The notes beneath the pieces are model-generated. The model ran no database searches. It saw only the letters and a program-made list of their open reading frames with translations, and was not told the DNA's origin. Shown here in pieces: positions 32,811 to 46,105 of a stretch of 64,000 bases of DNA. Within the stretch, counting starts at the first letter, position 1. Each line of letters starts with the position of its first letter. The stretch is from Hetaerina americana. Its lineage: Eukaryota > Arthropoda > Insecta > Odonata > Calopterygidae. The position numbers and the translations under genes were made by a program. The DNA lies in the NCBI GenBank assembly GCA_022747635.1, contig JAKTNV010000619.1, positions 32,894 to 96,893 on the forward strand. The letters are read 5' to 3'.

Positions 32811-35800
32811 TTTAGAAATTTTAATTTTTCACATTTTTCCATGAAAAGTTCCAATACCCCCCCCTTAGGGTTCTAGGTGAAATTCTCACTCGACACAAAT
32901 CAAACAAAAATGTTTCCATGGTGTGTCTTGTTGTTCATTTTCATCAAATAAACAAAATTAAACCCAGAATAAATCATTAAAGACAAGAAATGAGCATAAA
33001 AGATACCTCAGCACAAGTGTTATTGTTAGTAAAAGAGCCCAAATTTCAAAAAATATTGCGAAAAAAAATAATCTTCCATTATAGAGTGAATGTTTGAGGT
33101 GTATAGAAGGCATTTATTTCATTTTTAGAAATTTTAATTTTTCACATTTTTCCTTGAAAAGTGCCAATACCCCCCCCATTGGGTTCTAGGTGAAATTCTC
33201 ACTCGGCACAAATCAAACAAAAATGTTTCCATGGTGTGTATTATTGTTCATTTTCATCAAATAAACAAATTAAAACCCAGAATAAATCATTAAAGACAGG
33301 AAATGAGCATTAAAGAAGCCTCGCCGCAAGTGTTAATGTTAGTCAAAGAGCCCAAATTTCAAAAAATATTGCGAAAAACAACAATCTTCCATTATAGAGT
33401 GAATGTTTGAGGTGTATAGAAGGCATTTATTTCATTTTTAGAAATTTTAATTTTTCACATTTTTCCATGAAAAAAGCCAATACCCCCCCCCTTTGGGTTC
33501 TAGGTGAAAATCTCACTCGACACAAATCAAACAAAAATGTTTCCATGATGTGTATTGTTGTTCATTTTCATCAAATAAACAAAATAAAACCCAGAGTTAA
33601 TCATTAAAGACAGGAAATGAGCATAAAAGATGCCTAAGGGCAAGTGTTAATGTTAGTAAAAGAGCCCAAATTTCAAAAAATATTGCGAAAAACAACAATC
33701 TTCAATTATAGAGTGAATGTTTGAGGTGTATAGAAGGCATTTATTTCATTTTTAGAAATTTTAATTTTTCACATTTTTCCATGAAAAGTGCCAATACCCC
33801 CCCCTTTGGGTTCTAGGTGAAATTCTCACTCGACACAAAACTAACAAAAATGTTTCCATGGTGTGTCTTGTTGTTCATTTTCATCAAATAAACAAAATTA
33901 AACCCAGAATAAATCATTAAAGACAAGAAATGAGCATAAAAGATACCTCAGCACAAGTGTTAATGTTAGTAAAAGAGCCCAAATTTCAAAAAATATTGCG
34001 AAAAAAAATAATCTTCCATTATAGAGTGAATGTTTGAGGTGTATAGAAGGCATTTATTTCATTTTTAGAAATTTTAATTTTTCACATTTTTCCTTGAAAA
34101 GTGCCAATACCCCCCCCTTTGGGTTCTAGGTGAAATTCTCACTCGGCACAAATCAAACAAAAATGTTTCCATGGTGTGTATTGTTGTTCATTTTCATCAA
34201 ATAAACAAAATAAAACCCAGAATAAATCATTAAAGACAGGAATGAGCATAAAAGATGCCTCGCCGCAAGTGTTAATGTTAGTCAAAGAGCCCAAATTTCA
34301 AAAAATATTGCGAAAAACAACAATCTTCCATTATAGAGTGAATGTTTGAGGTGTATAGAAGGCATTTATTTCATTTTTAGAAATTTTAATTTTTCACATT
34401 TTTCCATGAAAAGTGCCAATACCCCCCCTTTGGGTTCTAGGTGAAAATCTCACTCGACACAAATCGAACAAAAATGTTTCCATGGTGTGTATTGTTGTTC
34501 ATTTTCATCAAATAAACAAAATAAAACCCAGAGTTAATCATTAAAGACAGGAAATGAGCATAAAAGATGCCTAAGCGCAAGTGTTAATGTTAGTAAAAGA
34601 GCCCAAATTTCAAAAAATATTGCGAAAAACAACAATCTTCCATTATAGAGTGAATGTTTGAGGTGTATAGAAGGCATTTATTTCATTTTTAGAAATTTTA
34701 ATTTTTCACATTTTTCCATGAAAAGTGCCAATACCCCCCCCTTTGGGTTCTAGGTGAAATTCTCAATCGACACAAAACAAACAAAAATGTTTCCATGGTG
34801 TGTATTGTTGTTCATTTTCATCAAATAAACAAAATAAAACCCAGAGTTAATCATTAAACACAGGAAATGAGCATAAAAGATGCCTAAGCGCAAGTGTTAA
34901 TGTTAGTAAAAGAGCCCAAATTTCAAAAAATATTGCAAAAAACAACAATCTACCATTATAGAGTGAATGTTTGAGGTGTATAGAAGGCATTTATTTTTCA
35001 TTTTTAGAAATTTTAATTTTTCACATTTTTCCATGAAAAGTGCCAATACCCCCCCCTTTGGGTTCTAGAGAAATTCTCAATCGACACAAAACAAACAAAA
35101 ATGTTTCCATGGTGTGTATTGTTGCTCATTTTCATCAAATAAACAAAATAAAACCCAGAATAAATCATTAAAGACAAGAAATGAGCATAAAAGATGCCTC
35201 AGCGCAAGTGTTTATGTAAGTAAAAGAGCCCAAATTTCTAAAAATATTGCGAAAAACAACAATCTTCCATTATAGAGTGAATGTTTGAGGTGTATAGAAG
35301 GCATTTATTTCATTTTTAGAAATTTTAATTTTTCATATTTTTCCATGAAAAGTGCCAATACCCCCCTTGGGTTCTAGGTGAAATTCTCACTCGACACAAA
35401 TCAAACAAAAATGTTTCCATGGTGTGTATTGTTGTTCATTTTCATCAAATAAACAAAATAAAACCCAGAATAAATCATTAAAGACAAGAAATGAGCTTAA
35501 AAGATGCCTCAGCGCAAGTGTTAATTTTAGTAAAAGAGCCCAAATTTCAAAAAATATTGCGAAAAACAACAATCTTCCATTATAGAGTAAATGTTTGAGG
35601 TGTATAGAAGGCATTTATTTCATTTTTAGAAATTTTAATTTTTCACATTTTTCCATGAAAAGTGCCAATACCCCCCCCTTTGGGTTCTTGGTGAAATTCT
35701 CACTCGGCACAAATCAAACAAAAATGTTTCCATGGTGTGTGTTTTGTTTTCATTTTCATCAAATAAACAAAATAAAACCCAGAATAAATCATTAAAGACA

Positions 35801-36849
35801 AGAAATGAGCTTAAAAGATGCCTCAGCGCAAGTGTTAATGTTAGTAAAAGAGCCCAAATTTCTAAAAATATTGAAAAAACAATAATATTCCATTATAGAG
35901 TAAATGTCTGAGGTGTATAGAAGGCATTTATTTCATTTTTAGAAATTTTAATTTTTCACATTTTTCCATGAAAAGTGCCAATACCCCCCCCCCTTTGGGT
36001 TCTAGAGAAATTCTCAATCGACACAAAACAAACAAAAATGTTTCCATGGTGTGTATTGTTGTTCATTTTCTTTAAATAAACAAAATAAAACCCAGAATAA
36101 ATCATTAAAGACAAGAAATGAGCATAAAAGATGCCTCAGCGCAAGTGTTTATGTCAGTAAAAGAGCCCAAATTTCTAAAAATATTGCGAAAAACAACAAT
36201 CTTCCATTATAGAGTGAATGTTTGAGGTGTATAGAAGGCATTTATTTCATTTTTAGAAATTTTAATTTTTCATATTTTTCCATGAAAAGTGCCAATACCC
36301 CCCTTGGGTTCTAGGTGAAATTCTCACTCGACACAAATCAAACAAAAATGTTTCCATCATGTGTATTGTTGTTCATTTTCATCAAATAAACAAAATAAAA
36401 CCCAGAATAAATCATTAAAGACAAGAAATGAGCTTAAAAGATGCCTCAGCGCAAGTGTTAATTTTAGTAAAAGAGCCCAAATTTCAAAAAATATTGCGAA
36501 AAACAACAATCTTCCATTATAGAGTAAATGTTTGAGGTGTATAGAAGGCATTTATTTCATTTTTAGAAATTTTAATTTTTCACATTTTTCCATGAAAAGT
36601 GCCAATACCCCCCCCTTTGGGTTCTTGGTGAAATTCTCACTCGGCACAAATCAAACAAAAATGTTTCCATGGTGTGTGTTTTGTTTTCATTTTCATCAAA
36701 TAAACAAAATAAAACCCAGAATAAATCATTAAATACAAGAAATGAGCTTAAAAGATGCCTCAGCGCAAGTGTTAATGTTAGTAAAAGAGCCCAAATTTCA
36801 AAAAATATTGCGAAAAACAATAATATTCCATTATAGAGTAAATGTCTGA
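32811..36849 (+). repeat. Satellite with 3-monomer spacing (about 937-939 bp)
   Basis: GCGAAAAAAAATAATC units near 33055 and 33995 lie three monomers apart. A longer run, 35060-35900, recurs at 35998-36840 at offset 937-938, with shared marks GGTTCTAGAGAAATTC, CATATTTTTCC, the short C-run CCCCCCTTGGG and AAATGTCTGAGG. These are local three-unit amplifications. There is no gene. Confidence 0.85.
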
Positions 36850-39800
36850 GGTGTATAGAAGGCATTTATTTCATTTTTAGAAATTTTAATTTTTCACATT
36901 TTTCCATGAAAAGTGCCAATACCCCCCCCTTTGGGTTCTTGGTGAAATTCTCACTCGGCACAAATCAAACAAAAATGTTTCCATGGTGTGTATTGTTGTT
37001 CATTTTCATCAAATAAACAAAATAAAACCCAGAGTTAATCATTAAAGACAGGAAATGAGCATAAAAGATGCCTCAGCGCAAGTGTTAATGTTAGTAAAAG
37101 AGCCCAAATTTCAAAAAATATTGCGAAAAACAACAATCTTCCAATATAGAGTGAATGTTTGAGGTGTATACAAGGCATTTATTTCATTTTTAGAAATTTT
37201 AATTTTTCACATTTTTCCATGAAAAGTTCCAATACCCCCCCTTTGGGTTCTAGGTGAAAATCTCACTCGACACAAATCAAAAAAAATGTTTCCATGGTGT
37301 GTATTGTTGTTCATTTTCATCAAATAAACAAAATAAAACCCAGAGTTAATCATTAAAGACAGGAAATGAGCATAAAAGATGCCTAAGCCCATATGTTAAT
37401 GTTAGTAAAAGAGCCCAAATTTCAAAAAATATTGCGAAAAACAACAATTTTCCATTATAGAGTGAATGTTTGAGGTGTATAGAAGGCATTTATTTCATTT
37501 TTAGAAATTTTAATTTTTCACATTTTTCCATGAAAAGTGCACATACCCCCCCCTTTGGGTTCTAGGTGAAATTCTCACTCGACACAAAACAAACAAAAAT
37601 GTTTCCAGGGTGTGTATTGTTGTTCATTTTCTTTAAATAAAAAAAATAAAACCCAGAGTTTAGCATTAAAGACAGGAAATGAGCATAAAAGATGCCTAAG
37701 CGCAAGTGTTTATGTTAGTAAAAGAGCCCAAATTTCAAAAAATATTGCGAAAAACAACAATCTTCCATTAGAGAGTAAATGTTTGAGGTGTATAGAAGGC
37801 ATTTATTTCATTTTTGGAAATTTTATTTTTCACATTGTTCCATGAAAAGTGCCAATACCCCCCCCTTTGGGTTCTACACGAAAATCACACTCGACACAAA
37901 TCAAACAAAAATGTTTCCATGGTGTGTCTTGTTGTTCATTTTCATCAAATAAACAAAATAAAACCCAGAGTTAATCATTAAAGACAAGAAATGAGCATAA
38001 ATGATGCCTAAGCGCAAGTGTTAATGTTAGTAAAAGAGCCCAAATTTCTAAAAATATTGCGAAAAACAACAATCTTCCATTATAGAGTGAATGTTTGAGG
38101 TGTATAGAAGGCATTTATTTCATTTTTAGAAATTTTAATTTTTCACATTTTTCCATGAAAAGTGCCAATACCCCCCCCTTTGGGTTCTTGGTGAAATTCT
38201 CACTCGACACAAATCAAACAACAATGTTTCCATTGTGTGTATTGTTGTTCATTTTCATCAAATAAACAAAATAAAACCCAGAGTTAATCATTAAAGACAA
38301 GAAATGAGCATAAAAGATGCCTCAGCGCAAGTGTTAATGTTGGTAAAAGAGCCCAAATTTCAAAAAATATTGCAAAAAACAACAATCTTCCATTATAGAG
38401 TGAATGTTTGAGGTGTTTAGAAGGCATTTATTTCATTTTTAGAAATTTTAATTTTTCACATTTTTCCATGATAAGTGCCAATAACCCCCCCTTTGGGTTC
38501 TAGGTGAAATTCTCACTCGACACAAATCAAACAAAAATGTTTCCATGGTGTGTATTGTTGTTCATTTTCATCAAATAAACAAAATAAAACCCAGAGTTTA
38601 TCATTAAAGACAAGAAATGAGCATAAAAGATGCCTCAGCGCAAGTGGTAATGTTAGTAAAAGAGCCCAAATTTCTAAAAATATTGCGAAAAACAACAATC
38701 TTCCATTAGAGAGTGAATGTTTGAGGTGTATAGAAGGCATTTATTTCATTTTTAGAAATTTTATTTTTCACATTGTTCCATGAAAAGTGCCAATACCCCC
38801 CCCTTTGGGTTCTACACGAAAATCCTCACTCGACACAAATCAAACAAAAATGTTTCCATGGTGTGTCTTGTTGTTCATTTTCATCAAATAAACAAAATAA
38901 AACCCAGAATAAATCATTAAAGACAGGAAATGAGCATAAAAGATGCCTCAGCGCAAGTGGTAATGTTAGTAAAAGAGCCCAAACTTCTAAAAATATTGCG
39001 AAAAACAACAATCTTCCATTAGAGAGTGAATGTTTGAGGTGTATAGAAGGCATTTATTTCATTTTTAGAAATTTTATTTTTCACATTGTTCCATGAAAAG
39101 TGCCAATACCCCCCCCTTTGGGTTCTACACGAAAATCCTCACTCGACACAAATCAAACAAAAATGTTTCCATGGTGTGTCTTGTTGTTCATTTTCATCAA
39201 ATAAACAAAATAAAACCCAGAATAAATCATTAAAGACAGGAAATGAGCATAAAAGATGCCTCGCCGCAAGTGTTAATGTTAGTCAAAGAGCCCAAATTTC
39301 AAAAAATATTGCGAAAAACAACAATCTTCCATTAGAGAGTAAATGTCTGAGGTGTATAGAAGGCATTTATTTCATTTTTAGAAATTTTAATTTTTCACAT
39401 TTTTCCATGAAAAGTGCCAATACCCCCCCCTTTGGGTTCTTGGTGAAATTCTCACTCGGCACAAATCAAACAAAAATGTTTCCATGGTGTGTATTGTTGT
39501 TCATTTACATCAAATAAACAAAATAAAACCCAGAGTTAATCATTAAAGACAGGAAATGAGCATAAAAGATGCCTCAGCGCAAGTGTTAATGTTAGTCAAA
39601 GAGCCCATATTTCAAAAAATATTGCGAAAAACAACAATCTTCCAATATAGAGTGAATGTTTGAGGTGTATACAAGGCATTTATTTCATTTTTAGAAATTT
39701 TAATTTTTCACATTTTTCCATGAAAAGTGCCAATACCCCCCCTTTGGGTTCTAGGTGAAAATCTCACTCGACACAAAACAAACAAAAATGTTTCCATGGT

Positions 39801-41540
39801 GTGTATTGTTGTTCATTTTCTTTAAATAAAAAAAATAAAACCCAGAGTTTAGCATTAAAGACAGGAAATGAGCATAAAAGATGCCTAAGCGCAAGTGTTT
39901 ATGTTAGTAAAAGAGCCCAAATTTCAAAAAATATTGCGAAAAACAACAATCTTCCATTAGAGAGTAAATGTTTGAGGTGTATAGAAGGCATTTATTTCAT
40001 TTTTGGAAATTTTATTTTTCACATTGTTCCATGAAAAGTGCCAATACCCCCCCCTTTGGGTTCTACACGAAAATCAAACTCGACACAAATCAAACAAAAA
40101 TGTTTCCATGGTGTGTCTTGTTGTTCATTTTCATCAAATAAACAAAATAAAACCCAGAGTTAATCATTAAAGACAAGAAATGAGCATAAATGATGCCTAA
40201 GCGCAAGTGTTAATGTTAGTAAAAGAGCCCAAATTTCTAAAAATATTGCGAAAAACAACAATCTTCCATTATAGAGTGAATGTTTGAGGTGTATAGAAGG
40301 CATTTATTTCATTTTTAGAAATTTTAATTTTTCACATTTTTCCATGAAAAGTGCCAATACTCCCCCCTTTGGGTTCTTGGTGAAATTCTCACTCGACACA
40401 AATCAAACAACAATGTTTCCATTGTGTGTATTGTTGTTCATTTTCATCAAATAAACAAAATAAAACCCAGAGTTAATCATTAAAGACAAGAAATGAGCAT
40501 AAAAGATGCCTCAGCGCAAGTGTTAATGTTGGTAAAAGAGCCCAAATTTCAAAAAATATTGCAAAAAACAACAATCTTCCATTATAGAATGAATGTTTGA
40601 GGTGTATAGAAGGCATTTATTTCATTTTTAGAAATTTTAATTTTTTAACATTTTTCCATGAAAAGTGCCAATACCCCCCCCTTTGGGTTCTAGGTGAAAT
40701 TCTTACTCGACACAAATCAAACAAAAATGTTTCCATGGTGTGTATTGTTGTTCATTTTCATCAAATAAACAAAATAAAACCCAGAGTTTATCATTAAAGA
40801 CAAGAAATGAGCATAAAAGATGCCTCAGCGCAAGTGGTAATGTTAGTAAAAGAGCCCAAATTTCTAAAAATATTGCGAAAAACAACAATCTTCCATTAGA
40901 GAGTGAATGTTTGAGGTGTATAGAAGGCATTTATTTCATTTTTAGAAATTTTATTTTTCACATTGTTCCATGAAAAGTGCCAATACCCCCCCCCCTTTGG
41001 GTTCTACACGAAAATCCTCGCTCGACACAAATCAAACAAAAATGTTTCCATAGTGTGTCTTGTTGTTCATTTTCATCAAATAAACAAAATAAAACCCAGA
41101 ATAAATCATTAAAGACAGGAAATGAGCATAAAAGATGCCTCAGCGCAAGTGGTAATGTTAGTAAAAGAGCCCATTTTTCTAAAAATATTGCGAAAAACAA
41201 CAATCTTCCATTAGAGAGTGAATGTTTGAGGTGTATAGAAGGCATTTATTTCATTTTTAGAAATTTTATTTTTCACATTGTTCCATGAAAAGTGCCAATA
41301 CCCCCCCCTTTGGGTTCTACACGAAAATCCTCACTCGACACAAATCAAACAAAAATGTTTCCATGGTGTGTCTTGTTGTTCATTTTCATCAAATAAACAA
41401 AATAAAACCCAGAATAAATCATTAAAGACAGGAAATGAGCATAAAAGATGCCTCGCCGCAAGTGTTAATGTTAGTCAAAGAGCCCAAATTTCAAAAAATA
41501 TTGCGAAAAACAACAATCTTCCATTAGAGAGTAAATGTTT
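36850..41540 (+). repeat. Higher-order repeat C: 8-mer contracting to 7-mer
   Basis: 36900-37200 matches 39410-39700 at about 2508 bp (eight monomers). From 37580 onward the match to 39770-41540 has offset 2189-2192 (seven monomers). The step is explained by one chimeric monomer near 39770. This segment introduces the TTTTATTTTTCACATTGTTCC variant and the ACACGAAAATCCTCACTCG variant, both of which recur further right. Confidence 0.9.
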
Positions 41541-44500
41541 GAGGTGTATAGAAGGCATTTATTTCATTTTTGGAAATTTTATTTTTCACATTGTTCCATG
41601 AAAAGTGCCAATACCCCCCCCTTTGGGTTCTACACGAAAATCACACTCGACACAAATCAAACAAAAATGTTTCCATGGTGTGTCTTGTTGTTCATTTTCA
41701 TCAAATAAACAAAATAAAACCCAGAGTTAATCATTAAAGACAAGAAATGAGCATAAATGATGCCTAAGCGCAAGTGTTAATGTTAGTAAAAGAGCCCAAA
41801 TTTCTAAAAATATTGCGAAAAACAACAATCTTCCATTAAAGAGTGAATGTTTGAGGTGTATAGAAGGCATTTATTTCATTTTTAGAAATTTTAATTTTTC
41901 ACATTTTTCCATGAAAAGTGCCAATACCCCCCCTTTGGGTTCTTGGTGAAATTCTCACTCGGCACAAATCAAACAAAAATGTTTCCATGGTGTGTATTGT
42001 GTTTTCATTTTCATCAAATAAACAAAATAAAACCCAGAGTTAATCATTAAAGACAGGAAATGAGCATAAAAGATGCCTAAGCGCAAATGTTAATGTTAGT
42101 AAAAGAGCCCAAATTTCTAAAAATATTGCGAAAAACAACAATCTTCCATTATAGAGTGAATGTTTGAGGTGTATAGAAGGCATTTATTTCATTTTTAGAA
42201 ATTTTAATTTTTCACATTTTTCCATGAAAAGTGCCAATACCCCCCCTTTGGGTTCTTGGTGAAATTCTCACTCGGCACAAATCAAACAAAAATGTTTCCA
42301 TGGTGTGTATTGTTGTTCATTTTCATCAAATAAACAAAATAAAACCCAGAGTTAATCATTAAAGACAGGAAATGAGCATAAAAGATGCCTAAGCGCGAGT
42401 GTTAATGTTAGTAAAAGAGCCCAAATTTCAAAAAATATTGCGAAAAACAACAATCTTCCATTATAGAGTGAATGTTTGAGGTGTATAGAAGGCATTTATT
42501 TCATTTTTAGAAATTTTAATTTTTCACATATTTCCATGAAAAGTGCCAATACCCCCCCCTTTGGGTTCTAGGTGAAATTCTCACTCGACACAAATCAAAC
42601 AAAAATATTTCCATGGTGTGTATTGTTGTTCATTTTCATCAAATAAACAAAATAAAACCCAGAGTTAATCATTAAAGACAGGAAATGAGCATAAAAGATG
42701 CCTAAGCGCAAATGTTAATGTTAGTAAAAGAGCCCAAATTTCAAAAAATATTGCGAAAAACAACAATCTTCCATTATAGAGTGAATGTTTGAGGTGTATA
42801 GAAGGCATTTATTTCATTTTTAGAAATTTTAATTTTTCACATTTTTCCATGAAAAGTGCACATACCCCCCCCCCCTTTGGGTTCTAGGTGAAATTCTCAC
42901 TCGACACAAATCAAACAACAATGTTTCCATGGTGTGTATTGTTGTTCATTTTCATCAAATAAACAAAATAAAACCCAGAGTTAATCATTAAAGACAAGAA
43001 ATGAGCATAAAAGATGCCTCAGCGCAAGTGTTAATGTTAGTAAAAGAGCCCAAATTTCAAAAAATATTGTGAAAAACAACAATCTTCCATTATAGAGTGA
43101 ATGTTTGAGGTGTATAGAAGGCATTTATTTCATTTTTAGAAATTTTAATTTTTCACATTTTTCCATGAAAAGTGCCAATACCCCCCCTTTGGGTTCTAGG
43201 GGAAATTCTCACTCGACAGAATTCAAACAAAAATGTTTCCATGGTTTGTATTGTTGTTCATTTTCATCAAATAAAAGAAATAAAACCCAGAGTTAATCAT
43301 TAAAGACAAGAAATGAGCATAAAAGATGCCTCAGCGCAAGTGTTAATGTTGGTAAAAGATCCCAAATTTCAAAAAATATTGCAAAAAACAACAATCTTCC
43401 ATTAAAGAGTGAATGTTTGAGGTGTATACAAGGCATTTATTTCATTTTTAGAAATTTTAATTTTTCACATTTTTCCATGAAAAGTGCCCATACCCCCCCC
43501 TTTGGGTTCTAGGTGAAATTCTCACTCGACACAAATCAAACAAAAATGTTTCCATGGTGTGTATTGTTGTTCATTTTCAATAAATAAACAAAATAAAACC
43601 CAGAGTTAATCATTAAAGACAAGAAATGAGCATAAAAGATGCCTCAGCGCAAGTGGTAATGTTAGTAAAAGAGCCCAAATTTCTAAAAATATTGCGAAAA
43701 ACAACAATCTTCCATTAGAGAGTGAATGTTTAAGGTGCATAGAAGGCATTTATTTCATTTTTAGAAATTTTAATTTTTCACATTTTTCCATGAAAAGTGC
43801 CAATATCCCCCCCTTTGGGTTCTACACGAAAATCACACTCGACACAAATCAAACAAAAATGTTTCCATGGTGTGTCTTGTTGTTCATTTTCATCAAATAA
43901 ACAAAATAAAACCCAGAGTTAATCATTAAAGACAAGAAATGAGCATAAATGATGCCTAAGCGCAAGTGTTAATGTTAGTAAAAGAGCCCAAATTTCTAAA
44001 AATATTGCGAAAAACAACAATCTTCCATTAAAGAGTGAATGTTTGAGGTGTATAGAAGGCATTTATTTCATTTTTAGAAATTTTAATTTTTCACATTTTT
44101 CCATGAAAAGTGCCAATACCCCCCCTTTGGGTTCTTGGTGAAATTCTCACTCGGCACAAATCAAACAAAAATGTTTCCATGGTGTGTATTGTGTTTTCAT
44201 TTTCATCAAATAAACAAAATAAAACCCAGAATAAATCAGTAAAGACAGGATATGAGCATAAAAGATGCCTCAGCGCAAGTGTTAATGTTAGTAAAAGAGC
44301 CCAAATTTCTAAAAATATTGCGAAAAACAACAATCTTCCATTATAGATTGAATGTTTGAGGTGTATAGAAGGCATTTATTTCATTTTTAGAAATTTTAAT
44401 TTTTCACATTTCTCCATGAAAAGTGCCAATCCCCCCCCCCCCTTTGGGTTCTTGGTGAAATTCTCACTCGGCACAAATCAAACAAAAATGTTTCCATGGT

Positions 44501-44600
44501 GTGTATTGTTGTTCATTTTCATCAAATAAAAAAAATAAAACCCAGAGTTAATCATTAAAGACAAGAAATGAGCATAAATGATGCCTAAGCGCAAGTGTTA
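40995..44600 (+). repeat. Satellite block duplicated 33 monomers downstream (first copy)
   Basis: It matches 51340-54940 at offset 10344-10345. Shared in order are the ACACGAAAATCCTC unit, the CCGCAAGTG unit, GGAAATTTTATTTTTCACATTG, several TTGGTG units with GTGTATTGTGTTTTC, CACATATTTCC with AAAATATTTCC, and the chimeric unit near 44200. The main differences are C-run lengths, for example twelve C at 44431 against eight at the partner. Confidence 0.88.
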
Positions 44601-46024
44601 ATGTTAGTAAAAGAGCCCAAATTTCTAAAAATATTGCGAAAAACAACAATCTTCCATTATAGAGTGAATGTTTGAGGTGTATAGAAGGCATTTATTTCAT
44701 TTTTAGAAATTTTAATTTTTCACATATTTCCATGAAAAGTGCCAATACCCCCCCCTTTGGGTTCTAGGTGAAATTCTCACTCGACACAAATCAAACAAAA
44801 ATATTTCCATGGTGTGTATTGTTGTTCATTTTCATCAAATAAACAAAATAAAACCCAGAGTTAATTATTAAAGACAGGAAATGAGCATAAAAGATGCCTA
44901 AGCGCAAATGTTAATGTTAGTAAAAGAGCCCAAATTTCAAAAAATATTGCGAAAAACAACAATCTTCCATTATAGAGTGAATGTTTGAGGTGTATAGAAG
45001 GCATTTATTTCATTTTTAGAAATTTTAATTTTTCACATTTTTCCATGAAAAGTGCACATACCCCCCCCCCCCTTTGGGTTCTAGGTGAAATTCTCACTCG
45101 ACACAAATCAAACAACAATGTTTCCATGGTGTGTATTGTTGTTCATTTTCATCAAATAAACAAAATAAAACCCAGAGTTAATCATTAAAGACAAGAAATG
45201 AGCATAAAAGATGCCTCAGCGCAAGTGTTAATGTTAGTAAAAGAGCCCAAATTTCAAAAAATATTGTGAAAAACAACAATCTTCCATTATAGAGTGAATG
45301 TTTGAGGTGTATAGAAGGCATTTATTTCATTTTTAGAAATTTTAATTTTTCACATTTTTCCATGAAAAGTGCCAATACCCCCCCTTTGGGTTCTAGGGGA
45401 AATTCTCACTCGACACAATTCAAACAAAAATGTTTCCATGGTTTGTATTGTTGTTCATTTTCATCAAATAAAAGAAATAAAACCCAGAGTTAATCATTAA
45501 AGACAAGAAATGAGCATAAAAGATGCCTCAGCGCAAGTGTTAATGTTGGTAAAAGAGCCCAAATTTCAAAAAATATTGCAAAAAACAACAATCTTCCATT
45601 AAAGAGTGAATGTTTGAGGTGTATACTAGGCATTTATTTCATTTTTAGAAATTTTAATTTTTCACATTTTTCCATGAAAAGTGCCCATACCCCCCCCTTT
45701 GGGTTCTAGGTGAAATTCTCACTCGACACAAATCAAACAAAAATGTTTCCATGGTGTGTATTGTTGTTCATTTTCAATAAATAAACAAAATAAAACCCAG
45801 AGTTAATCATTAAAGACAAGAAATGAGCATAAAAGATGCCTCAGCGCAAGTGGTAATGTTAGTAAAAGAGCCCAAATTTCTAAAAATATTGCGAAAAACA
45901 ACAATCTTCCATTAGAGAGTGAATGTTTAAGGTGCATAGAAGGCATTTATTTCATTTTTAGAAATTTTAATTTTTCACATTTTTCCATGAAAAGTGCCAA
46001 TATCCCCCCCTTTGGGTTCTACAG
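42470..46024 (+). repeat. Seven-monomer spacing (2197 bp) within the right array
   Basis: 42470-43820 recurs at 44670-46024. Shared are CACATATTTCC, AGTGCACATACCC with a long C-run, ATTGTGAAAAAC, CTAGGGGAAATTC with AATAAAAGAAATAAAACCC, and TTTAAGGTGCATAG. The match ends at about 46024, where ACACGAAAATCACACTCG is replaced by ACAGGAAAATCTCACTCG. Confidence 0.86.
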
Positions 46025-46105
46025 GAAAATCTCACTCGACACAAATATAACAAAAATGATTCCATGGTATGTATTGTCGTTCATTTTCATCAAATAAACA
46101 AAATA

